Of a DNA stretch of 64,000 nucleotides, positions 37,986-49,789 are shown one piece after another (the stretch's first letter is position 1; every line of letters starts with the position of its first letter). The position numbers were made by a program, and so were the translations under genes. The notes under the pieces are model-generated. The model saw nothing but the letters and a program-made list of their open reading frames with translations, made no database searches and was not told the origin of the DNA. The stretch comes from Dryococelus australis (Eukaryota > Arthropoda > Insecta > Phasmatodea > Phasmatidae). The stretch is taken from assembly GCA_029891345.1 (NCBI GenBank), contig CM057002.1:16676295-16740294 (forward strand), written 5' to 3'.

Positions 37986-37999
37986 AGCTCTTAGTGTCC

Positions 38000-40800
38000 C
38001 TTAAGGAAGACTTCATAACTTAGTTTTTCAGCGTTAAGGGCCTCACCCAAATGTACTAGCAAGGAAGCTCAAGGAAGGAGGCATGTCGCTGTAGCTTTTC
38101 ACTTTAAAATTCTTCATAATTTAGGAGTAGAGATCTACAAATCCTGTAGTATGTGTAACTAGCTGTTTTAATTAGTATGAGTGACGAACATGGGTGTAGA
38201 ATTAAAGATACATAAAATAAGGCTACGTGGAGAGATGGTCTCATTTGTAGATCGACCCCTTTACAAAGATGTTGCACAATTCACCCCTAGATGCACTGTT
38301 TCTTCAACCTATTAATATTGAAATAATTAATCTTATGGAAATGGATTAATTAAGATCCCTTGTAATTTCCTGTGAATTCAATTTTTTAACGTTATATATT
38401 GTGGTTATATTGGGTGGTGGCAGCATTACCTCCCCTTTACCATCAATCGGAGATTCATGAAACCGCCTTAACTACCGTCTATACTCTGTCACCACTGGCC
38501 TTGCTGGTAGTGGCACAACATTCTCAAAGAAAAATTAGTCATTCAAAAAAATTAATCTGTGATAATATAAACAATTGATTTCCCTAAAATAATCGCACAA
38601 TAGTTCTGATTAATTACAAGCACATTATTTGACTACCAAACTTAACTGAAGAATACGCTGAACAGTTTTAGGAGGACAACGGCTTAGTTCATCAGTAGAG
38701 TTTAAGAATCATTCAAAATTGATCTTGGTAATTTACTACCACATACTCGGACCACTGGACTTGCATATTATTAAATTCCATATACAACTCTTCAAGGCTA
38801 GTAATGTGTTGACTGATTAAATCGCAAAGAAAAACCTTACTTGAAGAATTCTCCAGATAATAAGGCACAATAGCTGGTATGCCAGACTGCCTCAGAACAC
38901 CAACCGGGAAAAGCATAATGAATAATCCTCCTGCAAGTAGATATTCTGCGGTGTGTTTAGCAGCGATACTTAATACTGCTCCGTCTCAATACTGGAACCT
39001 TCTTGATAAAATTTAATTAACATCAGCCACATCAGTCATACATGTAATTCCTGCATGCAGGCCAATTTGTTCCTTTTCTAAAATTTTTTCATACAGCATA
39101 AAATTTTCAGTAAAGTTCTTCCTAACAAACAAAAACACGTTTGCATTGTCACATTCCAAAACCACAAAATTTGTTTTCTGCTGGGCACACTTTCATATTA
39201 TCTTACGAATGACAAACAGATAACACATTAATGGCATTATTTAAACATTAATTTCCATTATTAAAATTATGCAGCTAAATTGTCAATCTGGTAGAGTGTG
39301 GATAAAAGTTGCAGTATGTTTTTGACATAGTTAACATAGACTGACTTTAAATAAATGAAAATAATAGAAAATACATATTAATTAATGTGACATGTAAAAG
39401 ACTTTAAATTAAATCATTCAAATGAAGTTAATACCAAATGTTCACAATATTTAAATAACTATAAATGGTGTGTGTAGAAATTTAGAAATAATAAAGTGTC
39501 ATCTGGAGATTCCCTGTAAAGAAACTCCTTACATCGTTGCAAGTAAACTTTAATAGCAAGAAAAATTGAATAACTTTTGAGGTAATGTTAAATGTGATAA
39601 AATTATTACTGTAACTGCAAGTAGGATTACTGTAGCCTATAATATACCACCATCCTCATAATACAGATAGTTACTGAAAATTAAGAAATTAATTATAAAA
39701 TGAAATAATGAAAAGATGCAAGAAAAATAAATTAAACTTGAAAATGAAGGAAAATTTAAATCATTATATTCCTGAAGTTGTTCTCTACCAGTGTATTCAC
39801 TCCTGTGACGAGTTTAATAAGTTCTATTCTAACTTTATGCAAAAAAAGTCTCAAGCTGGTTAAAGAAGGGGATAACCCCCCACTGCCTGCTGGGCCGGAA
39901 TGGGAGGAAGTGGAGGAAAAAGGAAGCTGAAGTCCAAAGGTCGAACACATGCTTGCACTGCAGATGGGATCTAAAAAAAAAAAAAAGGCTAATTATTTGT
40001 GGTATGTAAAGAAAGACCGCTTTTCTGCATTAAGCCTTGTCCACAATAGCTCATCCGCTCGGAATTTATTTTTCGAAAATCGGAAGACATACCGCACAGT
40101 CGGTATATATACATTATAATCAAAGTGTCTACATCATAATTATAATGATTACATACAGCTATACCCCGTACGACAACTTGCTGTTGTCACTCGTGCCTAG
40201 ATCGTCAGGGCTGGGCAGCTGTCTTGTCGGTTGCTACAAGATTATTTTGGCGGGCGGCGGCGAGACTGCTGCCGTCACTGCCGTCGTTACAGGACCGGTT
40301 CAATTCGTAACAGTGGCCCGGTACTGGGAAAACATGCTAATTGATGCGATTCATGTCAATGTGTTGAATTTCTATGAAATTTGGGCTGCATGTTGGCCTC
40401 TGCACTGGCATGAGGAGGTCTGGCAATATTTACGGGAATATAAAAATTTAGTGTGGTGTACTTGAAATATTAATTATCTCGAATTGTTCATCAAAAGCTT
40501 CTGATGTGGCTTATACACGCACACGGTCTTACTCGCCAATATAGTAATATAGTAATATAGGAACACATTTTATTTGCATATACGGAAAACCATAGAATAT
40601 TGGCTGTAATGAATCACTAGAATAGTTCTTGGCGCTGAAAGGAGGGAGAACGCACGGCCGCCCCCTCCGCCTCATACATCCATGTCCCTGACTCATGACC
40701 ACCCGCCGACAGACCACACGCCTACCTGACTGCACGCTTTCCACTTTATTTATTGAGGCTGGGAGACCTAAATTGCCCCGCGGTGTAATCGAATCCGCGG
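38000..40800. other. SRRM1 intron 3: unassigned sequence
   Basis: This is mostly AT-rich sequence. A plus-strand frame of 142 codons at 40,037-40,465 has no recognisable domain. Nothing else is supported. Confidence 0.35.
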
Positions 40801-40815
40801 TATTCCAGGCTTCCA

Positions 40816-40829
40816 CTATATATATATAT

Positions 40830-40908
<79 letters not shown>

Positions 40909-40909
40909 A
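40816..40909. repeat. (TA)n microsatellite
   Basis: This is about 90 bases of TA dinucleotides with two small interruptions; it produces Ile/Tyr repeats in both strands' frames. Confidence 0.95.
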
Positions 40910-41381
40910 AAGACACGCACACAACGTCGCAGGGGGCTTTCCGACTTACCTGCAGTAAGCTACAAGTTATGCACGTGCATGTAGTTTCGTTATGTATCTT
41001 CTGCTTATTCATTACGTTTCCACAAATTTTTATTTTGTGTGAAGTACAAAAGTTGAAAAATTAAATACTGCAATATTTTTGTTGGACATATTGTATTTCC
41101 TAATTGGTTTACTCTGAAAATTTTAACAGTTTTGGAATGAATGTGCGATGGTTCCTACTTCTGAATAATTTATTAAATGATGAGTGACTTTCAGGTGGGT
41201 GAATTTTAAAGTGTTAAAAAGTTTTTTAACTAGTAAAATGATATGATAAAAACCTTTTACGAGTGTAATTGTTTATTTATTTTAGTATTGCTTGTAATAT
41301 TATGTAAAACTGCTAGGTGTTTGCAACAATGAATTTATATGTCAAAATAGACAAACTTGTTTTATATGGGTAGAATATAAA

Positions 41382-42825
41382 ATGCCTGTTTGTACAGTGC
41401 AAAACTGTATAAATAACAGTACTAAAACTGGCTCGGTGGTGATGTACCATTGGTTCCCAAATGACTTAGTTACATGGAAAAACTGGATATTTGGATGTAA
41501 AAGAAAGAATGCCATCAAACACAGCGGGGGGGGGGGGGGGGACACCCTTGAAAACCGACGTGGTACCTTATGTGTTGTTACCAAATGTAACGCCCAACGA
41601 ATTTACAGAGAGAAGTGCACCCAACGAGTTTACAGTGAGAAGTGAACGACTAATGAATCAAACTGTGAAAAGGAAATTAGTTTCTGACCTAACAGAAATG
41701 CGGAAAAGAAAGACAACCAGAAAATTCTAAATGCCAAGAAAACGAAAATAATGGGAATCATGTAACACAGGAACTAAATGAACAAACAATGAGTCAACAA
41801 GGTCCAAGTCATACAGCAAATTTTTTTAGAAAATTAAATTAAATTATTCCAAATGTATCATCTTTGCAGGAAGAAAAAAGCATAAGGATACGTCTGGAAA
41901 ACTTTGAAAGAAAAAATGTGTCAGACAGGAATTGATAAATATAAACATCCAGCATAGGCATTACCCAAAAATGTAAATACAAAACTAAGGAAAATTTTGA
42001 AAGAAGTATTTACTCCAAAACAAACAGAAAAGCTGATTTTCAAAAACAAAAAGTGAATATGGCGGGAAAAAGATGACATTACTGCAGCTGTAACTCTTTG
42101 TTCAATTTCCATGTAGGCATGTTTATATTTGCGGAAGAATGTTGGTCTACTGTTACCTGGATTATCAATTATTCGAAAATGGACTCGCAACCTGAAGTGT
42201 TTACCTGGCATCCAAAAAGAAGAACTTAAGAACTTTCGGTGTTGAAAGGTAGATCATTATCAATGTCTTCCAGAGAGCGTTTGAAAGTTCTTTCATTCCA
42301 TGAAATGAGAAATGATTTTAGATTGTGTTACGACCAAAGAGAAGCTAGAATAATGGACCCCCATTTCAACGCACAGGTTATAATAGCGAGAGGTCTGGCA
42401 TCTTAATTTAAACAACCTATTTTCTACGACTTTGACAAGAATATTACTGAATACAAACTGTTCGAAGTAATAAAGGAAGTTGAATAATCTGGTTTTAAAG
42501 TTGTAGCCAGTGTGAGTGATATAGGAGGCAGAATGCAAATTTGTGGAAAAACTTACAAATTTCTACAAAGTTTCTGTTATGAATCCGGTGGACATGACGC
42601 AAAACATGTGGGGTGTTTGCTGACATAACCGATTTAATAAAACTATCGAGGAATAATTTTCTGGACTACAGTATTCGGCTCCCATGTGGAACCAAAGTAT
42701 CAAAGTGGCAATTACAGCAAATACTTCATGATAAGGAACTTTCACTAACTCCTAAACTTAAACAGAATGTGAAGTATGCTGTGCAATTATTTTCTCACTA
42801 CACAGCAACTTTACTTTGATGCATG
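41382..42825 (+). mobile_element. P-element/THAP9-like transposase, 5' and middle part (decayed)
   Basis: The frame begins with a THAP zinc-finger start, MPVCTVQNCINNSTKTGSV and then YHWFPNDLVTWKNWIFGC. A 16-base G run at 41,526-41,541 then breaks the frame. Further on, plus-strand pieces match the P-element/THAP9 transposase in order: the LPGLSIIRKWTRNLKCLPGI motif near 42,150, the RNase-H-like core with QPIFYDFDKNITEYKLFEVI and VVASVSDIGG (about 42,412-42,525), and FADITDLIKLSRNNFLDYS with VKYAVQLFSHYTATL (42,613-42,820). Several stops and frameshifts make it inactive. LTR fossil D interrupts it at about 42,820 and a C-terminal piece resumes near 44,437. It lies in SRRM1 intron 3, antisense to the gene. 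Confidence 0.82.
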
Positions 42826-44430
42826 TCAACATGCTGCGCAGCTCGCTTGTGCTCTCTACGGGCTACTTTGCCCCATCTCGAGTCGACGAAAGCTCGGGAC
42901 AAGTCATAAACAACAGCAAAGTTATTTCCCATACCGGCCAAAGGAACTCCACGCATTGGACAGCCTCTGATGTAAAGATGAACGCAATTAATTATGAAAT
43001 GTATGGCCTACCCAGAACACAGCATGTATTCGCCACCCCCGTGAATAAATAAAATATATTTGAAGAACCACTACCCTACATTTGGCTGTGGAAGAAGTTC
43101 CTGTGACAACACGAGATAGTAGCACCTCTGTTGCCCTGTGATGTCACATTGTACCAGCCTCAGAACGAGGTGTATAAATTTGTCGTCGCCACCACGCAGG
43201 GAGATAATAAATGTGCTGCGCTGCCACAACCCTGATAAACCTACCCCTGCGCTGGAAGGCTACTCTACTCCACACCCCCCGGAAGATAGCTGACAAGATT
43301 TTTCACTATATAAGGATGTCAGAGAGCATGCCCTGGCAGACACGCTGGGCTCACCGGCCGCGTAGGTCAGTAAGCACTCCCTGGTCTGCGGAAGACCTCT
43401 CTCGCCTCTCCTCAGCCTGCGACATGGCTCAACCTCTCCAGCAGCCTGCAACATGGCTTCAACCACCTCTGCAGATTGAGAAGACTGCACCATCCCCGCA
43501 GCTCTCCTTGACTCCGCTGTAGCAGGTTGTTGCAATGTAATTTACCCTTATGGACAATCCCAGTAAATTTGGAGACGCTGTAAAGAGCGTACTTTACGTA
43601 AATTTAAAACATAGTATTTTATTATTATTTTTATCAGGCTCACCTACGCCTGTGTAACTGCGTTAACTCATTTTATAAATTGTTTAGCTAGTTTATAATA
43701 TAACCGGGACTTTCCAATTTTCCTATTAACGAAATAAATTTTACGTGAATTTAAATTGTCATACCACTAATCCTGGGTTTTCGGGTTTCCCGTGTCTACC
43801 TTCGGTGACGTCCAAATACTGGACTGCATGTCTATACATCAGAGCCTTGGGTGTGACTGAACAAGTCACGCCCCCAAGACTGCATGTCTGCAGAAGGGTC
43901 AGAGGACAGTACAGATGCGCCACAAGAAAGGTGGAACTAAGTGTCACATACAACGTAGAGAATGCAGTGACTTACAGAGAACTTGAAATTCTAACCCCAA
44001 CCACAAAGCCACGAGTGAGGTTGAACCTCCTCCTACGGAACCTGAATTTACACCTAGGCCGATCTCACAGTTCGTCCCCCTCGATCATTGGTCACCTTTA
44101 AATAAGTATTAAGCAGCTTGTTGGCCAGAATACGATCCAGAACTGACACATTCTACCCAGCAGGAGACTCCACCACAAGTAGCATTCATTACCCCATCCA
44201 AGGTAGTCCCACCAAAGGACGAACAGAATACGCGTTTGATCAAGTTGGCTTCAAGGAAGACGGTCCAGGTTTGAGTCCCACCGAAGGTAGTCCCTAAGCC
44301 TCGTGTGGTTTCTTCCGCTGCGAACTACGTTCCCGCACATCGGCCTACGCAGCCACTACAAATAATCCCAATCCCTCCAGTCAGATCACCCATTTTTATT
44401 CTCTTTTTATGTACGTGGTTGGATTGAATC
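42821..44430 (+). mobile_element. LTR-retrotransposon family fossil, copy D, inserted in the P-like element
   Basis: The sequence starts with TGCATGTCAACATGC at the edge of the P-element transposase and carries the family landmarks: CTCTACGGGCTACTTTGCCCC, CACTATATAAGGATG (TATA) at about 43,302, GTAGCAGGTTGT at 43,520, and a degenerate CCCTTATGGACAATCCC. AATAAA signals lie near 43,732. A basic open frame of 118 codons at 43,745-44,101 may be gag-derived, but I cannot name a domain. The element is broken and lacks a 3' LTR. Its insertion between two parts of the P-like transposase shows that it is younger than that element. Confidence 0.62.
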
Positions 44431-44436
44431 TTTAAG

Positions 44437-44690
44437 TTGAGGAGTACTTGCTATACGTCTCAAGCGTTGCTCGCCCTGGTTAATAGCGCTGAGGAAATAT
44501 TTAATTCTTGCCACGAGAGTGGGCTCAACAGCAAACCTGGTGTAATACATACTTTCTTTATGCAACTTACTGCAAAATTTCCAAACAAAAGTCAACAGAC
44601 ATTAAAGAAACTCATCAGGACCCAGACTTTCGTAAGACTACATTTTCTGAATCGCAAAGTTCATGCTGACGCTTTACTCAAATGAGAAAA
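44437..44690 (+). pseudogene. P-element/THAP9-like transposase, C-terminal piece
   Basis: An 82-codon frame contains LVNSAEEIFNSCH, then RTQTFVRLHFLNRKVHADAL. The F-x-R-x-R/H-F-L-N-R pattern is typical of the C-terminal end of THAP-linked P-type transposases. It stands about 1.6 kb after the middle part, on the same strand, separated by LTR copy D. The simplest reading is one transposon gene split by that insertion, perhaps with some loss of sequence. Confidence 0.55.
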
Positions 44691-44699
44691 ATGAAAACA

Positions 44700-46320
44700 A
44701 TTTTGCAAACAGTCTCAAGAATAGCAGTCAGGTATGTGCCTGCTTTTAATTTGTACAATGTAAATTTTATATTTTTACGTCATAATCCTTTGACATGACT
44801 ATCTAGCTAAGCATTTTTTTACTAAGGGAACTAAAAACTTTTTCAAAAGTTCTTGTCGCCATAAACTATACATCTTAATTTTTAAAATGTATTTTCAAGT
44901 TGGCCATAGGTTTGTAAAATACGGTAAAGTGACGGATACTTAACGTGACATAAATATTATTTCGGTAGTTTGTTCATGTATAAAATTCATACTGTAGAAA
45001 CGCATCTAATAGAGTAAATAGTCCGTAGGTTCAACACCAAACATGTTTTGCATAAAGGCCATTCGCTGCAAAATGGAAAAAAAAATTTTTATCAGGGCCA
45101 CAGACGTTAATGGTAAGATGTATACATTGAGTTTTAATTGTAGGGAAATGTTTACAAAAAAATAGTAATGGAAGGATACAAATTGTTACCATGATCAGCC
45201 CATAACAGACTATACTGCAGTGAGTTGCCGTGCCCGGTGAAGGCTTTCTGCATGAAGCAGGTGCTGCACAGTACCCCCTGTGACTTCACACGGACAGATC
45301 ACTCTCCCCTCCACTTTCAGACTTTGGATCAGACCTACCTCTTCCTCTAGCTCTCTTGGATATACAGTACATTATGTACACATGTACAAGTAATATTAAT
45401 AGATAACCAAAATTAGATAAATTTTTAACACACATTGTTTATGCTTAAGTTTCACTGCCCTGCATTTAGCTTTATGTCACAATTAACTCGTATTATGTAA
45501 CAAAAAAATTAATAACAATAGGCATCTTAGGCTACACATCATGTATTCAGAGAGCACAAAAAAAAAGTAAATTACACTACATATTTATATGAAATATGTC
45601 CTGTAGAATATTATTAGATAAGCAGAAAACTATTGCAATGTTTGCGGTGGCATCATGTTGGTAACAACCAGCTAGAAGCAGCAGTGGCATATTTTCGGGA
45701 TATTGATTAGCAATGTGATGTTGCCAACAACACTTGCAAGTTTTTTCATGAAAATTATAAACGGATTATGTACAAATGTAACTCTAATAAATATTGCCGA
45801 AAAGTTGGAAAAAACTAACGCAAAATTAAGGAAACCTTATTCATTGCACTTTATCAATCACAATATTCAAGACGTACATGAGAAAATTATTTCACTGCTG
45901 TACATAAGAAAGATTATCTCAAGTGGTTTGCATGCCTGCGGTGTGCCGCAAAAGCAGAATGATATATGCCTTTTCGTGTAATATGTTGCCATGGTTTTGC
46001 TTTCTCAAGTCACGTTACCATCTGTGGAATAGTAATTGCACGACGTATATTTGTAAACATTGCAACATAGTACAAGTTTACTGCAACAAATGTTTTGTAG
46101 GGGAGAAATTAAGTCTGAATTTATTATGTTTGTACGGAATCGTGACTTAACAATAATTACAGGAATGTAAAGCAACTAACTCCCAGTGGTGAGAGGGTGG
46201 CTAGTGGAGTAATTTTTGTAGCAAACCTGCGGTTCCCAACACCTGATTTGTTCACAAATCTTGTGAACGATATGAGTTAAACTGGAGAAGAAATGATTAG
46301 GGTGTTGAGCAAAACCTTGT
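44700..46320. other. SRRM1 intron 3: unassigned sequence
   Basis: A plus-strand frame of 92 codons at 45,703-45,981 has ordinary composition but no domain I recognise. The remainder is AT-rich. Confidence 0.35.
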
Positions 46321-46322
46321 TT

Positions 46323-46526
46323 AATGTTGAGTTAACATCTGAGCATTTGATGCAAGTTTCTTAGTCCATACCCATGGAAAAAATTAAGTGAATGTTGAGT
46401 TAACATCTGAGCATTTGATGCAAGTTTCTTAGTCCATACCCATGGAAAAAATTAAGTGAATGTTGAGTTAACATCTGAGCATTTGATGCAAGTTTCTTAG
46501 TCCATACCCATGGAAAAAATTAAGTG
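46323..46526 (+). repeat. Three identical 68-bp tandem copies
   Basis: The unit begins AATGTTGAGTTAACATCTGA and ends GGAAAAAATTAAGTG. The starts at 46,323, 46,391 and 46,459 are exactly 68 bases apart and the copies match over their full length. The lack of divergence points to a very recent expansion, or to an assembly artefact. Confidence 0.97.
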
Positions 46527-47068
46527 TATGCACGTGTACACCAATATTTCATTCAGTCATTGCACACACTTGAAATAACATCAAAAAAATTTGAACATGT
46601 CTGGCAGATACAAAGGAGACATTTGAGAGTTGGTGATTATTTGCCCAGCCATTCTGTATAGACAGCAAAGATTCAAGAAATATAAAAATATATTTTATAA
46701 TAGTATAAAAGCAAATGCTGCAACAAACTGTGAAGGACTTAAATCTGTCACTTGTCTGGTGGTAGCCTTATAAAGCATTTAATGTAACTTGGTAATTAGG
46801 TCATTATAAATCTACTCCCTAAGACTAAGGTCAATGTAAATATTAAGTGTCGTTGGAGGGGGACTATTTATGGTTATTATGGTTATGGTACCAATGTGTA
46901 GGTAATAACTACTGTTGCTGCTGCTACATGATGTTTAATAAAAAACAAAATTAGAACGGGATACAAAAATTTCTTAAAATTGTTAAATTTGCAAAATTTT
47001 TTATTGCATACAAAAAAGTAAAAAATTTACGCTTGACATTTTAATAAATTAACGTAACATAATGGATA

Positions 47069-48650
47069 TCTATACTAATATATAAAGAGGTAGTGTTTGT
47101 AACTTTGTGTGTGTGTGTGTTTGGATGTAGGAGGTAATCTTCGAAACTACTAATCCGATTTTAAAAATTCTTTCACCAGTAGAATGCTACGTTATCACTG
47201 AGTGTCATAGGCTATATTTTATTTTAAAAATCAATAGGGATCCCTACTAAAACTCCAATAATGTAACCCAAAGTCTAAATAAATGATCTATAAAATTCCT
47301 TACATTGCGTGCGCTGCGAAAACTATTGATGATAGAACAAAATAATGTACTACAGCTTTGCAGGACGGACAGATTCGGAAAATAGAACGTGCTGTGTGCT
47401 GCGTACGGCGTCAACCTTAGAAGCTCTACTGCCATTATGGGGGGAGTTACTTTTGTGTTTGCTGGGGATTTTCGGCAGACACTCCTTGTAGTTACAAAAG
47501 GGACGTGTGCAGATATCATCAAAGCATGTCTTAAATCATCTCCCTTATGGAGTTCTATTCAACACCTAAATTTGCGAACGAATATGAGAGCCTATTTTGG
47601 TGGAGACATGCATAAAGATTTCCCACGACAATTGCTCAGACTTGGAGGAGTTTTTCCTTCTCTAAATTTGGGCACTAATTTTGCTGAAATCATTTTAATT
47701 GGGACATTAGGTCAGATAGTCCACAGTCTGCAGAATCTTATAGAAGCAGTATATCCGGGCCTCGAAAATTTACTAGAAAGAGACTTTCACTGGTTGTGTT
47801 CCAGGGCAATAGTATCGCCTAGGAACGACACTGTCAATGAAATCAACAATCTCATTATACAAAGAGTTCCCGGCCAAGTCAAAACCTATAAGTCGATTGA
47901 CACAGTCACCAATATTGACGATGTCGTCCACTTTCCTCAAGATTTTCTAAATTCGCTTAATCCTTCTGGCTTGCCACCTCACGAACTATCATTAAAAGTC
48001 GGTACTCCTATCATGCTTTTAAGGAATATAAGCCCTCCTAACATGTGTAATGGCACAAGATTGCTCATTAAAGACTTGAAAGAAAATTTGATTGTCGCCA
48101 CCATCCTCACCGGTCCAGCAGCCGGCCAGCTGGCAAACATCCCGAGGATTCCCATGATTCCCACGGATTTGCCATCATCTTTAAAACGGTTGCAATTTCC
48201 CGTAAAAACATAGTTTGCGATTACTATTAATAAGTCCCAGGGTCAAACTTTCTCTTTGGTTGGAATCGACCTACGAAAAGAGTGTTTTTTCCCATGGCCA
48301 GCTATATGTTGGTTTATCACGAGTTGGAAGTCCCGAGAAACAGTACATTTTGCTACCAAACAATAACAAGACGTCAAACATTGTCTACAGAGAATGTCTT
48401 AGCCAATAACATATTAATACTTCTATCTCAGATAAATTGCATTGTAATATAATGTATATTAATATGAAAATTAATAAAAAAGTAAAAAAATATCAAATAA
48501 AAATAGCAAAAAAACTTTAAATTATAAATTATTAAATTATAATGCGCTTTTTTTAATGCTTTGGGAGAGTTTACCCAACCTAATTAACGCCTGGTTAAGC
48601 AGTTTTTTTTATCTTAATTGCACCCGTGCGAAGCCGGGGCGGGTCGCTAG
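47069..48650 (+). mobile_element. Helitron with both termini, internally deleted
   Basis: The left end TCTATACTAATATATAAAG and the right end CACCCGTGCGAAGCCGGGGC, then GGGTCGCTAG, are the classic Helitron termini: 5' TC, and 3' CTAG preceded by a short GC-rich hairpin. The element sits between A and T, as Helitrons prefer, and leaves no target duplication. Its 1,582 bases carry only the C-terminal half of the helicase. The Rep/HUH nuclease region is absent, so this copy could move only with help from another element. It lies in SRRM1 intron 3, antisense to the gene. Confidence 0.92.
47389..48409 (+). pseudogene. Helitron Pif1-type helicase, C-terminal half
   Basis: This encodes the later motifs of the Pif1-like SF1B helicase that Helitrons fuse to Rep. 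GGVTFVFAGDFRQTLLVV is motif III with the GDFRQ signature. ACLKSSPLWSSIQHLNLRTNMR follows, then GTPIMLLRNISPPNMCNGTR and ITINKSQGQTFSLVG (motif V/VI region). The piece FSHGQLYVGLSRVGSPE is the conserved end. The first reading frame stays open for 274 codons to 48,213. An in-frame stop there and a frame change near a T run at about 48,285 separate the last motifs. The ATPase start (Walker A) and the Rep domain are missing. The long open frame suggests a rather young insertion. Confidence 0.9.
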
Positions 48651-49064
48651 TTACTGATAAATACACAACATAGCTTAAAAATAAAATTAAAGAACAGGAG
48701 TGTTATCCACAAAATTTATCACTAAATATGCTAACACAGCTAAAAATGGAGTCCGAAAGAGGACACAACATCCATACCCACTCCTGTAGCTATACTACTG
48801 TAACAATCACACCGACAAGTTTCTGAGTGTAAGAAATATTCTCAATAGTTGAAACAAACTAAAGGGACTGCTCATCGCAGTCTGCGAGTTGAGAAACTGG
48901 GAACTTAAAACACACAACTTGGAATGACATTATGACACTGAATGAGACAGATCATCATCACTGCACCAGTCTATAAAATAATGCCCTGGTATTTAAAACA
49001 TATTAAAATAATTTTATAAATCTCCAGGCCTTTTCATGAAAATATAAAAACATGAGGAATTTAC

Positions 49065-49190
49065 CTGTTCATCCTCAAGTTGGCTGTAGACAAATTCTAT
49101 AATCACCTCATCCTCAATTCCTAATATTTCTGTAATTCTTTGAGTTATCCATGGTTTCAGAACTTCCAGCTTCACTTTAGACATATTAAC
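49065..49190 (-). CDS. SRRM1: SRRM1 exon 3 (first half of PWI domain)
   Basis: This 126-base exon encodes 42 residues, from VNMSKVKLEVLKPWITQRIT to IEFVYSQLEDEQ. The acceptor is TTATTTTTAG and the donor CAG|GTAAAT, both in phase 0. KPWI is the PWI signature that names the domain, followed by the helix ITEILGIEDEVIIEFV. The human protein reads VDMSKVNLEVIKPWITKRVTEILGFEDDVVIEFIFNQLE at this point, so identity is not in doubt. The domain is completed by exon 4, over 13 kb downstream. Confidence 0.97.
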
Positions 49191-49789
49191 CTAAAAATAA
49201 AACACCACCACATGGGTATCTCATGAACACTAGCATACTTCACACTGAGATGATATGTCAAAGGTGACTACACAACGGTGAAGTATAGACTGTTACAAAG
49301 GTAAGTGCGCCAATCTGAGGTGGAAACCAAAATTTAGAAAATAAGAAAGTTCACTACATAAATTTAAAAATAAAAAAAAGACATCTAGTTAATACCCTAT
49401 CCCTAATAATAATAAAATTGCCATGGTACAACATAAAGAAATAACCTATCAGAATAAAAATATACACATACTAAAAATGAGAAAAATATTCAATTAAGTA
49501 GAGGTGCAAATTACATGGAAAATAACATAAGTCACATGTGTAGAAAGAAACCTTTACATAGTGAAAAATCATAGCATGTTGCATGGAAATGACAAATATT
49601 AACCTAAATTACGTAAATTAGTTACATAAACAATGTACCTTTTGCAGGTGTTACAACACTATATGGTAAACAATAATGTCAAAAAAATGTGAATACTTGA
49701 ACATATACACAATTAAGAAAAACATTTACTCACAAATATAATGAATAAACATTTAGTATTGTGTGAGAGTGTTAGATTTTCCCCAATCA

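Noticed and set aside
40037-40465. 142-codon plus-strand frame
   Set aside because: No recognisable domain and no flanking gene structure; it lies between a low-complexity stretch and a TA repeat.
46323-46526. Considered as a CRISPR-like array
   Set aside because: Units are directly adjacent with no spacers, and the genome is eukaryotic.
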